This document shows positions 23,562 to 34,945 of a stretch of 60,000 nt of DNA, piece after piece. Each line of letters opens with the position of its first letter. Position 1 is the stretch's first letter. The DNA lies in NCBI GenBank assembly GCA_903813345.2, contig CAIIXF020000008.1:1499341-1559340 (forward strand). The letters are read 5' to 3'. Both the position numbers and the translations under genes were made by a program. Origin of the DNA: Owenia fusiformis (lineage: Eukaryota > Annelida > Polychaeta > Sabellida > Oweniidae). The notes under the pieces are model-generated. The model was not told the origin of the DNA. It ran no database searches and saw only the letters and a list, made by a program, of their open reading frames with translations.

Positions 23562-25714
23562 CTAAACAATTTCAATCCTTGTGGGGCAAGTAGCATCGTT
23601 AAACGATGCGAGATCACCCGGTCCAGTTTCCTTTGGATATAACGTACACCAGAACACCGTATTATGATGGATTATGTTCGCAAAGAACTCATGCGTCATA
23701 GTCATATACACTTGGTCTCCTTCATACGAGTACTCCTTACGAGTGTACAGTTGTCTCCCGTCATCCCTGTACCATTCCATTGGGAAGGATGAACCATGGG
23801 AATTTTGTCTGCACACTACGTATACTCTATCATTCAGAGACACTTGCAGAACCTGGTCCTGGCAGTTGGGTCCATCTGAAAATAACAAGTGATCAACAGT
23901 GATTGCAGGTCTCCATTTCCTCTCAGGATGTGAATGTTTTGTGAAAGACCGTTTGATAACTTTATGGACTTTAGACTAGTTGAATTTGTCTGTCCGATGC
24001 CATTTACAACTTACCTAGATCAGGGTCCCTTTTAATATTCCTCAGCATATATTTCAATGAATATATAAGCACTAGTGCCAAAGGGAAAGGACCAAAAGTT
24101 GTAATGGAACTTAGCAAGAAAAAGCAAACTCTAAGTGCATACCAGTCAAGAAAAACAAACCCCATATAGCCCAAAACCATGATCTAACGTGAAAGGAAAC
24201 AATGTCTAATACCCCCTTTCCCCCACCATTCAAGAAACCAATATCACAATCCAAGACCAGAAGACCAATGGACATTTCATTCATACTGAAGTCATTACAA
24301 TACATGTTGAAGAAAAAATTAGAAATTGATAGCCAATTGATAGCCAATACTCATAACCTCAAAAATTGTTGTAGATATAAGTACTCATACAAGATAGAGC
24401 ATTCAGTCTCAAATGATGTGGGATAGATAAAATCCAGTCTCCAAGTCCATAGGCATTTCAAAGGGTCAACATCCATTCACAAAAGCCGTCGCCATAATCC
24501 ATAAAACACAATAATTCACAATGGTCATCAGGAGAAAACTATGGCTGGTTTCGATCCCTATTTCTTAACCATTAATGCCATAGCCGGTGTGAAAGAAATG
24601 ATGGTCCCCCAGGGATTATGGTCCCCTTTCTTAACGGCCCTTACTGGCCCTGATTGTGTATAAGATAATGAGGGAAAGAGTTGTATTTAGGTCACCATAT
24701 AAATCAATGGAGAGTAGGACCATAATTTGATAGGACCTCATACCCTTTTACACCGGGATCCACCTCAAAAGGTGCCAAGTGAAAATATTGTGAGTTCATT
24801 GCCAATGACATGACAAGTTTATGAACGTCGTCTCTTGTTTTGGTTGTTATAATGACTCCTGAATGGATGGGAAATGGACTTGTTGGATATTTTCTTTATA
24901 CGTACAATCACTGGTTGGGATATTGTGGTTTGCTTTTCATATGGCCGATTGAACAAAGAATTTAACCTTTCAATTTTATTTTATTTACCTGCCACCCAAA
25001 TATTCCATGTGTTTGGCCGAGATACCTCATTTCCACTTGCATCTTTCACAACGCAATATATTTGGTTCTCAGGGCGAAGTACATTAATAGCCAGGTCGTA
25101 TCTTGGTCCAAGCACCATCTCGTATTTTTCTGGGTCTTTTGTTGTATTGCCAGTGTTGTTAAAATTTGTATAAATGGGTGTTGGGTTAGGGTCTCCAGAC
25201 TGGTCAAGTTCAAACCATTCCAATGTCTGCTCACTTGGATAACTCACATTGCATGGTACAACAGCCCTGTCATTCTGCCGTGAATAAACATTACCAATAG
25301 CTATAATTTTCAAGTTTAATCGTTATATTAGATGGTGTTGAAATATACAGTTTGCATATATTGAAACAGGCAGTATTGAACTCAATGGGATTGTTTGTGA
25401 AATTGTGCAATTTTTAATTCATTTGCTTTGTTGATTTTTGTCCAATCATTTCGTTAAATCACCCAATCGCGTTGCTACTCATACATATATTCAAAACAAT
25501 ACTAATGTCATATTTGTCATAATGCGAAGAGCAGTAACTTTCTTCTTACTGTTTTTCCTCGTGATTGTGCCACTTAAGAGTTAAGACTCAAGTTAATTAA
25601 TAAAGTACATTATCAATCAACGTAATATTTGATTAAAATAAATAAAAACTCACCTTGCGCATCGATTCCCTGATTAACAGTGAAAATGAGCAGATAAATT
25701 GAAAGAAACACCAT
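23562..25714 (-). CDS. Secreted two-Ig-domain protein, gene 1
   Basis: Three exons: complement of 23562..23875, 24989..25300 and 25654..25714. All introns are GT-AG and all splice in phase 1. They encode 228 residues. Residues 1-20 are a signal peptide (hydrophobic core FLSIYLLIF, end near IDAQ). Ig domain 1 spans about 21-124, with Cys37, Trp49, the YDLAI strand and Cys103. Ig domain 2 spans about 125-228, with Cys146, Trp159 and Cys201, plus an extra pair Cys129/Cys221 bracketing the domain. Possible N-glycosylation sites are Asn38, Asn68 and Asn72. No membrane segment or GPI signal is present, so the product is probably secreted. One domain per exon with phase-1 borders is typical of Ig modules. 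It is a paralogue of the gene at 42133-43983, about 78% identical in domain 1 and about two-thirds in domain 2. Ligand and role unknown; an adhesion or immune recognition role is inference only. Confidence 0.9.
24105..24530 (+). repeat. Dispersed repeat, copy 2 (in intron 2 of Ig gene 1)
   Basis: Direct copy of 10785-11200, differing by small insertions (for example AGCCAATTGATAGCCAAT) and scattered substitutions. Confidence 0.85.
24584..24756 (-). mobile_element. CCGGTGT MITE, copy 1
   Basis: 173 bp, bounded by CCGGTGTGAAAG and CTTTTACACCGG. The interior carries GGGCCAGTAAGGGCCGTTAA (here inverted) and the paired sequences GGACCATAAT/ATTATGGTCC. Same family as 34445-34612, 36665-36837 and 38603-38768. 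Located in intron 2 of Ig gene 1. Confidence 0.85.
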
Positions 25715-25977
25715 TGCAGTAATTGCTAGGCCTATACCATAACACAATCATAAATCACTTCAATTGTGCTTTAAACGTCCCGGGCCCTTTTTCATTGACG
25801 TCGAAGAAGCTTATCTGAAACAGTACATAAACTACAATTAAACAATGTCGCCTGATTGTTTCTCTAGTGAAGGCTGGGAATCAACACTGATGTTCTTGGC
25901 CTACAATATAAAAAATGTATAAAATGAGAAAATGTCGTCACCACCTACTAATGATTACAAAGGTGTAACAATTGTAA

Positions 25978-26181
25978 TGCCTAGGTCACGCTCCGATTCA
26001 TCAGCCGGCGCCCGGCCGATTGCAGTATTTTGTTCAAAATTGATTTCAACTTACTTCAAATTGACCAAATCATGTTCAAGTTCTCTGACCTCAAATTTGA
26101 GATTTGACCTTCAATTTTGAAAAAATACTCAATCGGTCGGGCGCCGGCCGATACCAATCGGGGCAAATGTGATCTAGGCAT
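25978..26181. mobile_element. Palindromic foldback MITE, copy A
   Basis: Inverted arms ATGCCTAGGTCAC.CTCCGAT / AATCGGGG.AAATGTGATCTAGGCAT and the GC-rich block GCCGGCGCCCGGCCGATT / AATCGGTCGGGCGCCGGCC. The central part contains CAAATTTGAGATTTGACC. Related to the shorter copy at 36837-36964. Confidence 0.8.
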
Positions 26182-27170
26182 AACGGGGACGTCGACCGCC
26201 GATTACAAGAAACAGTGTTTATAACAATCGCCCAAAGTCACCACTGTGATAGTAACATAAATAGCACAAACGTGTACAACATATCATAGGCTTTAGATTG
26301 AAAGCCCATGAACATATTCACATCATGGGTGCTCCTATAGGCCTATAGATTTTTCATCCTGAATGCCCAGCGCTAATCAGTTGAAAACCATAATAGCCAC
26401 CGAAGAATTTATCCAGCATGCCCATATCAGTTTTATAGACTTTTATATCAAAAAGCATCCCTAAAAATTTCAAAATGATACCTCCTTTAAATTTGCCGAG
26501 AATGCTCAAAGACTATTCATTTAAAGAGGCTATGCTTTTTACCAGTACGTGAGCGCGATTCCCAACGGGAAAACACCAAAAATGATTAAATACAGCAAGG
26601 ATACCAAGATATATCGTGTAAACAAGATTCAAAAAGACACAGAGTTTTTGGGACAGAAAGCCCGCCTCAGCATTTCCTAGAGTGCCCCAAAACTAATCAG
26701 TTCGAGATTTTCATACAAAGAATTATCCCTCAAAGAAATTGATTCGAAATACGGTTCGCTAGAAAATGCATCTAGACAAAGCTGAAAGGGTTAATAAGAA
26801 ACATTTCGAGGTCAACCTATCAACCAATTACAAATTAGACTTGAGTGATTGAAGAGAAGATAAATGGGATGCTTCAAACGGCATTCCTTTTTGAATAACT
26901 GATTTTCCTTGATAATTTAACTATTGACTTTACAACATTGTATTCATCCATTTTCATATCTTAAGTCTGTAAACATGTGATTTTGTAGATGTTCTTGACT
27001 AAAATAAATATGTGTATTACAAAATCTATAAGGTTCATAGTTAAGCTTTGATTTTTACAGAAAAGATATATTGATTGTGCAAGGTACAGGTCATTATGAT
27101 CTTTACGATCTTTTTGGAGTATATGATGGTTGAGTTAGAGGTTGAGGCACTTAAAAAAAGAACAGAGACA
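26182..27170. other. Unassigned stretch
   Basis: Probable 5' flank of Ig gene 1 and intergenic DNA. No gene, RNA or repeat supported. Confidence 0.4.
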
Positions 27171-28640
27171 CAGGCTGGTATCGAAAATTTTGTCCGCTGT
27201 GACGGAGCATGCTATTTTGCAAAGAAACACTAAGAAACCCACACAATTTTTTTTTTACTCATATGTTTCGCTGTACCAAAGAAAATTCCTTACTCCATAC
27301 ACCATACATATATATCATTTGTGGGTAACTGTAACTTCTGTTTGAAGTCCAAGAAGTGCCACTAGTGACACGATAATATTTACATTTGTTTTCAGCATAA
27401 CTCTGAAGGTATTAATGAGATCTTGATGTTTTGGCTATTTTTAATATTTTTTATTAAAAATAATGTTTTTTTTGTCCGCTGTGACGGAGCAGCTTTAACT
27501 GTGAACTACGTTAAGAATTTAAGATTCAAATTATATCTTTTAAAATACCCTAAGATAGTCAGAAACCCATGCTTCTCTATCGTTTCAAAAAATTTACCCA
27601 ACGTATCGGTCTCTGTTAATTTATGGCATCCATACTTTTTTGAAAGGTGACACTTTGAGGTTCAATTTTCTGCCGGATGACCTTGCAAACTCTCATTGGT
27701 TGCTCTGTATTGTAGCATTCCGTTACCATGGTTACGCATCTATTGACATCTTACCTTGGAATCTTAAATCATTTGTAGCTTTGTCATTATTTTGTCTATA
27801 GAAATGATATTGGTATCAAATTAAACCTAAATAAATTTCCCATATAATTATAATATTCAATTATGCAAATTAGCTCATTTGCATAAATTGTGACGTCATG
27901 AATCTATTTTTGGTTCAGAATTTTCAAGTATAGCAATGTATCTTTAAGAACTGAAGCTGTGCGGTAGAATTTCTTCAAGGTTATGACTTTTATTCTATGA
28001 GCAGAAGGTTTAAGCAACATAAAAGTGAAAACAGATTCAAAATTGGATCAGAACTAACAAAGTTATTAAGCTTTCTAGGCAGCTACCATGAACGTTATCA
28101 CTGAACAATTAACTTTAAACATCTTACCTAAGAATTGATATGTTTGGTAGCTTTGTCATCATTTGGTCTATTAAAAGGAGATCTTGGTATCGAATTGATC
28201 CTAATTGAATAATCGGTATGGAAACGATATTCAATTATGCAAATTAGCTAATTTGCATAAATTATGATGTCATCAACCTATTTTTGGTTCAGAACTTCCA
28301 AGTATAGCAACATATTTATTAGATCCAAGGTTGTATGGCATAGTTTCTGCATAGTTTGTCATTTATTCTATGAGTGGAAGAGGTATGAGCAACATAAAAA
28401 TGATTCAAAATTGAATTAGTATTAGCTAAGTAATTCAGCTTTTGAGGCAGCTACTATGAATATTACTATTTGACAATCAAAAATAAAACACTGAAATAAC
28501 AAAAATGAAACAAAGCTGATTCAAGCTTATCGAGTGAAATCTATATATTTTCCATACCACTGAATTAGTTGGTGTATAGAAATGATACAAGTATTTATAA
28601 TTTTGACTATCATTGACAGGGGTCAAAACAGTTTTTTTTA
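27171..28640 (+). repeat. Left arm of inverted repeat 2
   Basis: The arm is mirrored at 32131-34830. Distinctive parts are the 17-mer GTCCGCTGTGACGGAGC at 27192 and 27474, AAACCCATGCTTCTCTATC.., CCGTTACCATGGTTACGCATC, and two tandem units of about 350 bp (27775-28130, 28130-28470). Each tandem unit holds an ATGCAAAT..ATTTGCAT palindrome (27861-27886, 28235-28260) followed by TGACGTCA or TGATGTCA. Open frames at 27142-27345 and 27423-27650 show no protein similarity. Confidence 0.85.
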
Positions 28641-29113
28641 TTTTGTAACATGATTTATTGTTTGTGAGAAAGTTATGGATTAATCAGTTAGTGAACGGGT
28701 GAATGGTATTGTGAAATCTGTTATGTAATCTATAAATTTTTAAACTGATTTGCTTCATAGCCGTCAATCTATTTAAAGAGATGAAACATCATGCCTGGTC
28801 AAACATCAATATTTGTTCTGCGATTCAAGCAGTAAACATCTACATGAATTTTTAAACATTATATTATATTATTATAGATTATATCATTGCTGTTTTTCAT
28901 GTCACCACCAAAAGCGGTGACATATTGTTATGACGATGACTGCTGATGACGTTGCGCCATTCTTACACCTAACACCTAACTGATTTTACCATACTATATG
29001 CTTTTTGAAGAAATAAATCTTATTTGTTGAATTTTCTAGCAGAAATCGGCTCCCCTTCACTCATTTTGTCAGATTACTGGCAGTGACATGAAAGATACAA
29101 TTTTTATTTTCTA

Positions 29114-30083
29114 GGAGGGTGTCTCAAAAATGTACCCAAAGGTATATCAACAGCAAAGATAAATCAATCAATATTTTCAGATATTTTTTTGCATGGTCAT
29201 TTAGGAAAAGCATGTACGTTTTCTCTCCAATACTAACTTATTAGTTCAGTCTTGCCTTTTTTATGCTTTTTAACCCTTTTTATACCATGTGTTTAATTTA
29301 ACCTCCTTACATTTTGATAAAAGCCTGCATCCTTACTGCTACATTGTTTATCATATATGATAATGTTTCTGGTGGAATGTTTTGAATTTCCTTTCACATG
29401 TTGATCTCAAGTTGTTCTATGTCTCTTGGCTTGGGATAAGCATAAACATGGTTCTTGAAGTCATCCCAGAGAAAATGTTTGGGGTGTCAAATCTGTTGAA
29501 TAGGGAGGCCCTCACAATGTCTATATGCAGAGAGAAGAAACTCCTTTCATGGGAATTTTTCGTGTGGCCATTGCTGTACATGGAGGGGCTCAAACTGTCT
29601 GGAACCACAGTGTTCTCATTTGGATATCATTCAGTCTCTGTAACTCTGGCAGATGGAACTCCATTATCAATTAACCGCGAAATCATTTGACGATAATTGA
29701 CCTGGTTCTCTGTGATTGTTCTGCCATCTTCAACATTGGAACTTCTTTCTCTGGGGCTATTTGAAGGAACATGTTAAGCTAATCCCAATCCTAAAGACCT
29801 AGAACAACATAAGGCCAACACCCAAAGAGAAATTCAAAATATTCCACCTGAAACATTATCAAATGTGATGAACAATGTAGCACAAGGATACAGGCTGTCA
29901 TTGAAATATAAAGTAAAAAGTAAAGGGTTAAATCATCAAAAAGGCAAGACTGAACTAAAAACATTGTATCGGGAAGGAAATGTACATGCTTCAGCAACAT
30001 GACCATGCAAAAATGTCTGAAAATATTGATTAGTTTAACTGTGCCGTTTATATACTTTTAGGTACATTTTTTGAGACACCTTG
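29114..30083 (-). mobile_element. Mariner-like transposon relic C inside inverted repeat 2
   Basis: Termini GGAGGGTGTCTCAAAAATGT and, inverted, CAAGGTGTCTCAAAAAATGT. TA lies on each side (29112-29113 and 30084-30085). The interior carries a decayed transposase on the minus strand. It lies in the spacer between the arms of inverted repeat 2. Confidence 0.8.
29340..29510 (-). pseudogene. Mariner-type transposase remnant
   Basis: One minus-strand frame reads HFLWDDFKNHVYAYPKPRD followed by IEQLEINM and EIQNIPPETL. This corresponds to the FFLWGYLK..VY..P....ELK..I..EI..IP block after the third catalytic residue of Tc1/mariner transposases. Preceding parts are frameshifted (fragments such as RQMISRLIDNGVPSARVTE upstream). 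Confidence 0.7.
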
Positions 30084-30085
30084 TA

Positions 30086-32130
30086 TTATTTATCATACCA
30101 ACCTATCATAGTTCATAGATACCATTGCATTTTTATATTAAGTGTTAATGAAGCGTAGAAATGAATAGTGAGGGCTTTAACCCGAGAGTTTCTACATCCA
30201 TATGACACTGATTTAATGTCATCAGTGTGACATTGACCTATATGGCATTCATTCATGTTATAACCATCTTCATGTATATGTAACATTGATATTCATTTAG
30301 CATTACCCATGTCTTGGACCCATATGTCAGTGGTTGAATTGTTCTTATGTATCTATTTCAGTGGTGACTTTCATGACAGGGGTGCTTTTTATTCTTAATT
30401 TAAATTCCCAATAATAATTTAAAAAAAAGTACATGTTTAGTGCTTGGCTGCAGTAGCTGAAGTGATTAGATGATTTAGATATGATTAAAAGTTCACGACC
30501 TTTGCATGAACTGCAGAACCAGATGGCAACCTCTATAATCTAAATCTATTTCAACTGAAATTAAACGTTTCCATGATCTTTGTCACATCTCCATGAGTCC
30601 ATGTTCACCTCACCAGTGTGATTTGACTCCCAAATATCATGTGTGTGACATTAATCTCCTTGTTAACATCATCTATAGATGTGACTTTGATTCAGCTCCT
30701 CTCAGCACATCTTATTGTGATGACTTTTGGATAACTGTCCCAACATTCAGGCCTACATGTACATCTATGACTTTTTGATATAATCTGTTATATTGATCAG
30801 ATCTTCAGAAACCCCTGTATGAAAATAATTTAAATCCTTGCAATGAAATAATATCTTGTACTGGTCTTCGTTCAGAATTGCAATCTATGCTCCCTAAGCT
30901 ACATACTGTATGCTATTTTCATTCCATATTAAAGCTTCTAAGCTATAAAAATGTATATTAAAATAGTTTATTCAACCTCTGTCAATCATACTACGTGATT
31001 AACTCCTTTATTTTGCGCTAAAATCTCCTGTTGTTACTGTTCTCAGTTTTGAATTGTATCCATACTCTTTGGGATATACCTGAAATCCATCCATTTGAGA
31101 CTCATATTTTTCATAGATTTTTACATATTTCATATTTTGGAAACCCTTTAAAAGAAGTTCAGATTATAAGTCCTATACCACACAATGTGTGGCACACATA
31201 CTTCCATAAGAGTTAGATGTAGGAAAACTATATGTAGATGTAGGAAGGGTTAGTTAAAGTCCTACAAAAATTACTTCTTTCAAATATATTTTGAAGGGCA
31301 TTTTTTCTCTGTGGCTATTTCGATCAATACACTTTAATTTCAGGATTACTAGTACTACTACTGAGCTCTTTATATGGATTTTGTCATCATTTTTCATTGC
31401 ATATCAAAGAGGTTATACTATGTAAAATTAAACTTTTCATTTTGCTTCCCGAAGTACCTTCTTTCTGCTTATAGTCCATTTTCAGAAAAGCTATAACATA
31501 AACCATTCTAAGGTTGAATCACCAAGGATTTTGAAGGTTAAAAAATTCCTTTAAGTAGTTGTCACATTAGCTGTGTGGGCTCGCCATTTGCCACCGATTG
31601 ACTTATTTTGGGCATTGTTTTTTTAAAAATTAATTTACTTTTTATTTGGTGTGATGGGGATATCTTTCTGTAAAACTATTTGTTTTGCCCACCCTGTATT
31701 CATGCTGTACCCTGCCATCTGTCGGAAAGTATTCACATGGTGGTGAATGATGAGCTACAAGGCCTAAGTGTGACAGCTCCATCAAAGGAATGCATCCTGG
31801 AGGGTGTGATGTGACTCACTCAATAATTGACACATTGGGACATGAGATGGAAATGTTAATATCTAAGTTCTAAAGTTGACACTCTATCTGTATTTTGAAT
31901 ATAAAATGGTAATTAAGATTTATTTAGCTTATGTCCAGATATCAACAAAATTTTGTTTTTAGCTTTATCACATGTTAGAAATCAAATGAAACCAGGAATA
32001 CTCCTCCATATAAATTTTGTAAATATTGATATGTATATTTGTCAACATATGTCAAAAAGCATAATTAAAGCATTACTATGTATTCATATGGATCATTGAC
32101 ATTATAATGGTGAATTATAAAATTGGATTT
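30086..32130. other. Spacer of inverted repeat 2, no gene seen
   Basis: AT-rich. Short tandem-like phrases such as CATATG.CA.T..TT with TGACATTG occur at 30190-30330. GCCCACCCTGTA at 31688-31699 is a lone mariner-like end. Short open frames (30593-30778, 31031-31216) lack any recognisable feature. Confidence 0.4.
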
Positions 32131-33242
32131 TGAAATACAGGATCAAGATCACACGATTTTGACCCCTGTGAATGATAGTCAAAGTACATATAACATATCC
32201 ACACACTTACATGTTCAATTCAATGGAAAAATATGAACAAGTCATGTACATTTTTACTCAATAAGATTGAAACAACTATGTTTGTTTCTTTTTTTTTCGT
32301 TATTGTAATATTTTTTATAATTGTAAAACAATGACGTTCACAGTAGGTGCCCAAAAAGCTGAATAACTTTGCTAATTCTGATCCAATTTTGAATCTGTTG
32401 TCTCTTGAATGTTGCCTATATTTTCCACTCATCAAATAAAGGTCAAAATTATGCACACATTCTGTCATACAGCCTAAGTTCTAATATATATGTTGCTAAA
32501 CTGGGATATTCTGAACAAAAATTGATTGATGACATCACAATTTATGCAGATTAGCTAATTTGCATAATTAAATATTGTAATCATACAGGAAATAAGGTTT
32601 AATTTGATACCAATATCATTTCTATAGACCAAATAATGACAAAGCTACAAACATTTTAAACGTCCATGGTAAGATGTCTGAATATAATTGTCAAATAATG
32701 ACATTCACAGTAGCTGCCTCGAAAGTTTAATAGCTTTGGTAATACTGATCCAATTTTGAATCTGTTTTCACTTTTATGTTGCTTATACCTACTTCTTATA
32801 GTCTAAAGGACCAAACTTTGCAGAAATTCTGACATACGGCATCAGTTCTAATAGATACGTTGCTATACTTGAAAATCCTGAATCAAAAATTGATTGATGA
32901 CGTCACAATTTATGCAAATGAGCTAATTTGCATAATTGAATATCATTACTTTATGGGAAATTTAATTAGGTTTAATTTGATACCAATATCATCTCTATAG
33001 GCCAAATAATGACAAAGTTACAAATGATTTAAGATTCCAAGGTAAAATGTCAATAGATGCGTAACCATGGTAACGGAATGCTACAATACAGAGCAACCAA
33101 TAAGAGTTTGCAAGGGCATCCGGCAAAAAATTGAGCCTCAAAGTGTTACCTTTCAAAAAAGTATGGATGCCATAAATTAACAGAGACCGATACGTTGGGT
33201 AAATTTTTTGAAATGATAGAGAGGCATGGGTTTCTGACTAAG

Positions 33243-34210
33243 AGGAGAGAACGTCTCAAATCACTTTCCTAAATTATAACAAGTAGTCTGGAAGATCGGG
33301 GGTAATGTAAATCTGAGATATAAAAACGACCACTCATTTTCGGAGGTTTGTACTGAAATTAACATAAATCAACATGGTGTAAACTCATCATAATATTTCT
33401 AATACGTTTTCGCCAAGACGTCGTGGAATGTCACGTGTGGTGTAAATAGGGCTAATAAGAATTTATTCGAAATAGCGCACAGCCATCCTGCATTCCGATG
33501 TATAACATTTTACAACATAATGTTACTGTTTTTAAGATGATCTCAATACAGATTTAATTTGCAATTATTTGAAATTCACGCCTCATTGTTTTGCATAGTC
33601 TAAAAATATAGAAAAAGTCTTGGCAAACGTGCTGCATGGTAAAACGTGTATCAATGGACATTGATTTGACTTCTGTACGAAATTGCCTCAATGGAGTGAA
33701 CATCTACCAACTGGGAACACATATTTGAGGCTCCATATGTGTTCACCGTCGCATCAGATGAGCCTAACTCTTATTCTAATAAAGAACAATCTTAAAATCT
33801 AATTTTGCATTTTCGTATTTCAAGATACACTCCACTTACCTTTTGGAACGACTTAGAGGGTAGAACAATCCACAGTTCATACCATTATATGTATTTAGCT
33901 TCATCTTCATCAAATAATTTTACTTCAAATAATCAAATTACCGTAAAAATTACCATGTCAGGTGATGGATCGATCCACAGTAGGCAAATACCCTATACTG
34001 AAATGAAGTTGAGTTATCATGCAGAAGTTGGATTGCAGTACAAACTGAAAAAAAGCTTAAAGAGTGGTCTTATATACATCTCAAATTTTAAATTGCTTAA
34101 TACTTTTATTACGTTTCATTTTTAAGAATACTTTACGAAAGAGATAGATTTGCCACGTAATGTACTCACAATATACACTTGTGGTAATAAAGGATACAAT
34201 ACAATACAAT
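33243..34210 (+). mobile_element. Probable retroposed insertion with (ACAAT)n tail
   Basis: Comparison with the uninterrupted left arm (27500-27560) shows about 960 bp of extra sequence here. Its right end is GGATACAATACAATACAATA (about 34190-34210), a short-repeat tail like those of some LINE/SINE families. A 106-codon plus-strand frame at 33805-34125 has no recognised similarity. No clear target duplication was seen, so the class is uncertain. Confidence 0.5.
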
Positions 34211-34444
34211 AAAGATATACTATAAATCTTTAATTCGTAACGTATTTCAGATTTGAAACTGCTCCGTCACAGCGGACAAAAAAATTAAACATTATTTTTT
34301 ATAAGAAAATTAAAAATACTCAATACATCAAGATCTCATCAATACCTTCAGAGTTATGCTGAAAACATATGTAAATAATATCGTGTCACTATATTGTATC
34401 ATTAAAAAGAAATAAAAGAAATAGTACATTTTGGAGTATGACAT

Positions 34445-34612
34445 CCCGGTGTTAAAGGGGTAGGAGGTCCTGTCAAATTATGGTCCTACTCTCCATTGAT
34501 TCATATGGTGACCTCTTTCCCTTATTATCTTATCCACAATCAGGGCCAGTAAGGGCAGTTAAGAAGGGGACCATAATCCCCGGGGGACCATTATTTCTTT
34601 CACACCTGCCCC
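34445..34612 (+). mobile_element. CCGGTGT MITE, copy 2
   Basis: Begins CCCGGTGTTAAAGGGGTAGG and ends TTATTTCTTTCACACC. A short central deletion is present relative to the 173-bp copies. Inserted in the right arm of inverted repeat 2, about 330 bp upstream of the UGT start codon. Confidence 0.8.
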
Positions 34613-34945
34613 GTTTTCAATAGCTTTTACTCTTAGCGTTGTTGGACTTTAAACAGAAGTTAAAGTTACTTGCAAATGATATATCCATTGCACGGAGTAG
34701 GTAATTTTCTTTGATATAGCCAAACATATGAGTAAAAAATAAATTGTTTGGAACTTCCTAGTGTTCCTATGCAAAATAGCACGCTCCGTCACAGCGGACA
34801 AATTTTTAGATACCAGCCTGTGAGAGATATGCTGACTTATGATTTGTGTCAAGTAGGCCTACATATTACAGACCAATACATTTGACCTTGTTGAATTCTC
34901 TAAATCGTACCAAAGGTTCATCGTTCACTTAGAGGAGACGCGTAC

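Larger units (their letters stand above)
32131..34830 (-). repeat. Right arm of inverted repeat 2, with later insertions
   Basis: Mirrors 27171-28640 in reverse order. The innermost shared phrase TTGACTATCATTNACAGGGG is at about 28603 and 32180. Tandem units at 32340-33060 carry the octamer palindromes (32542-32567, 32910-32935) and TGACATCA/TGACGTCA. 17-mer copies are at 34261-34277 and 34783-34799. The arm is interrupted by 33243-34210 and by the MITE at 34445-34612. Confidence 0.85.

Noticed and set aside
29382-29690. 102-codon plus-strand frame
   Set aside because: The opposite strand carries the mariner transposase remnant; the plus-strand frame is its shadow.
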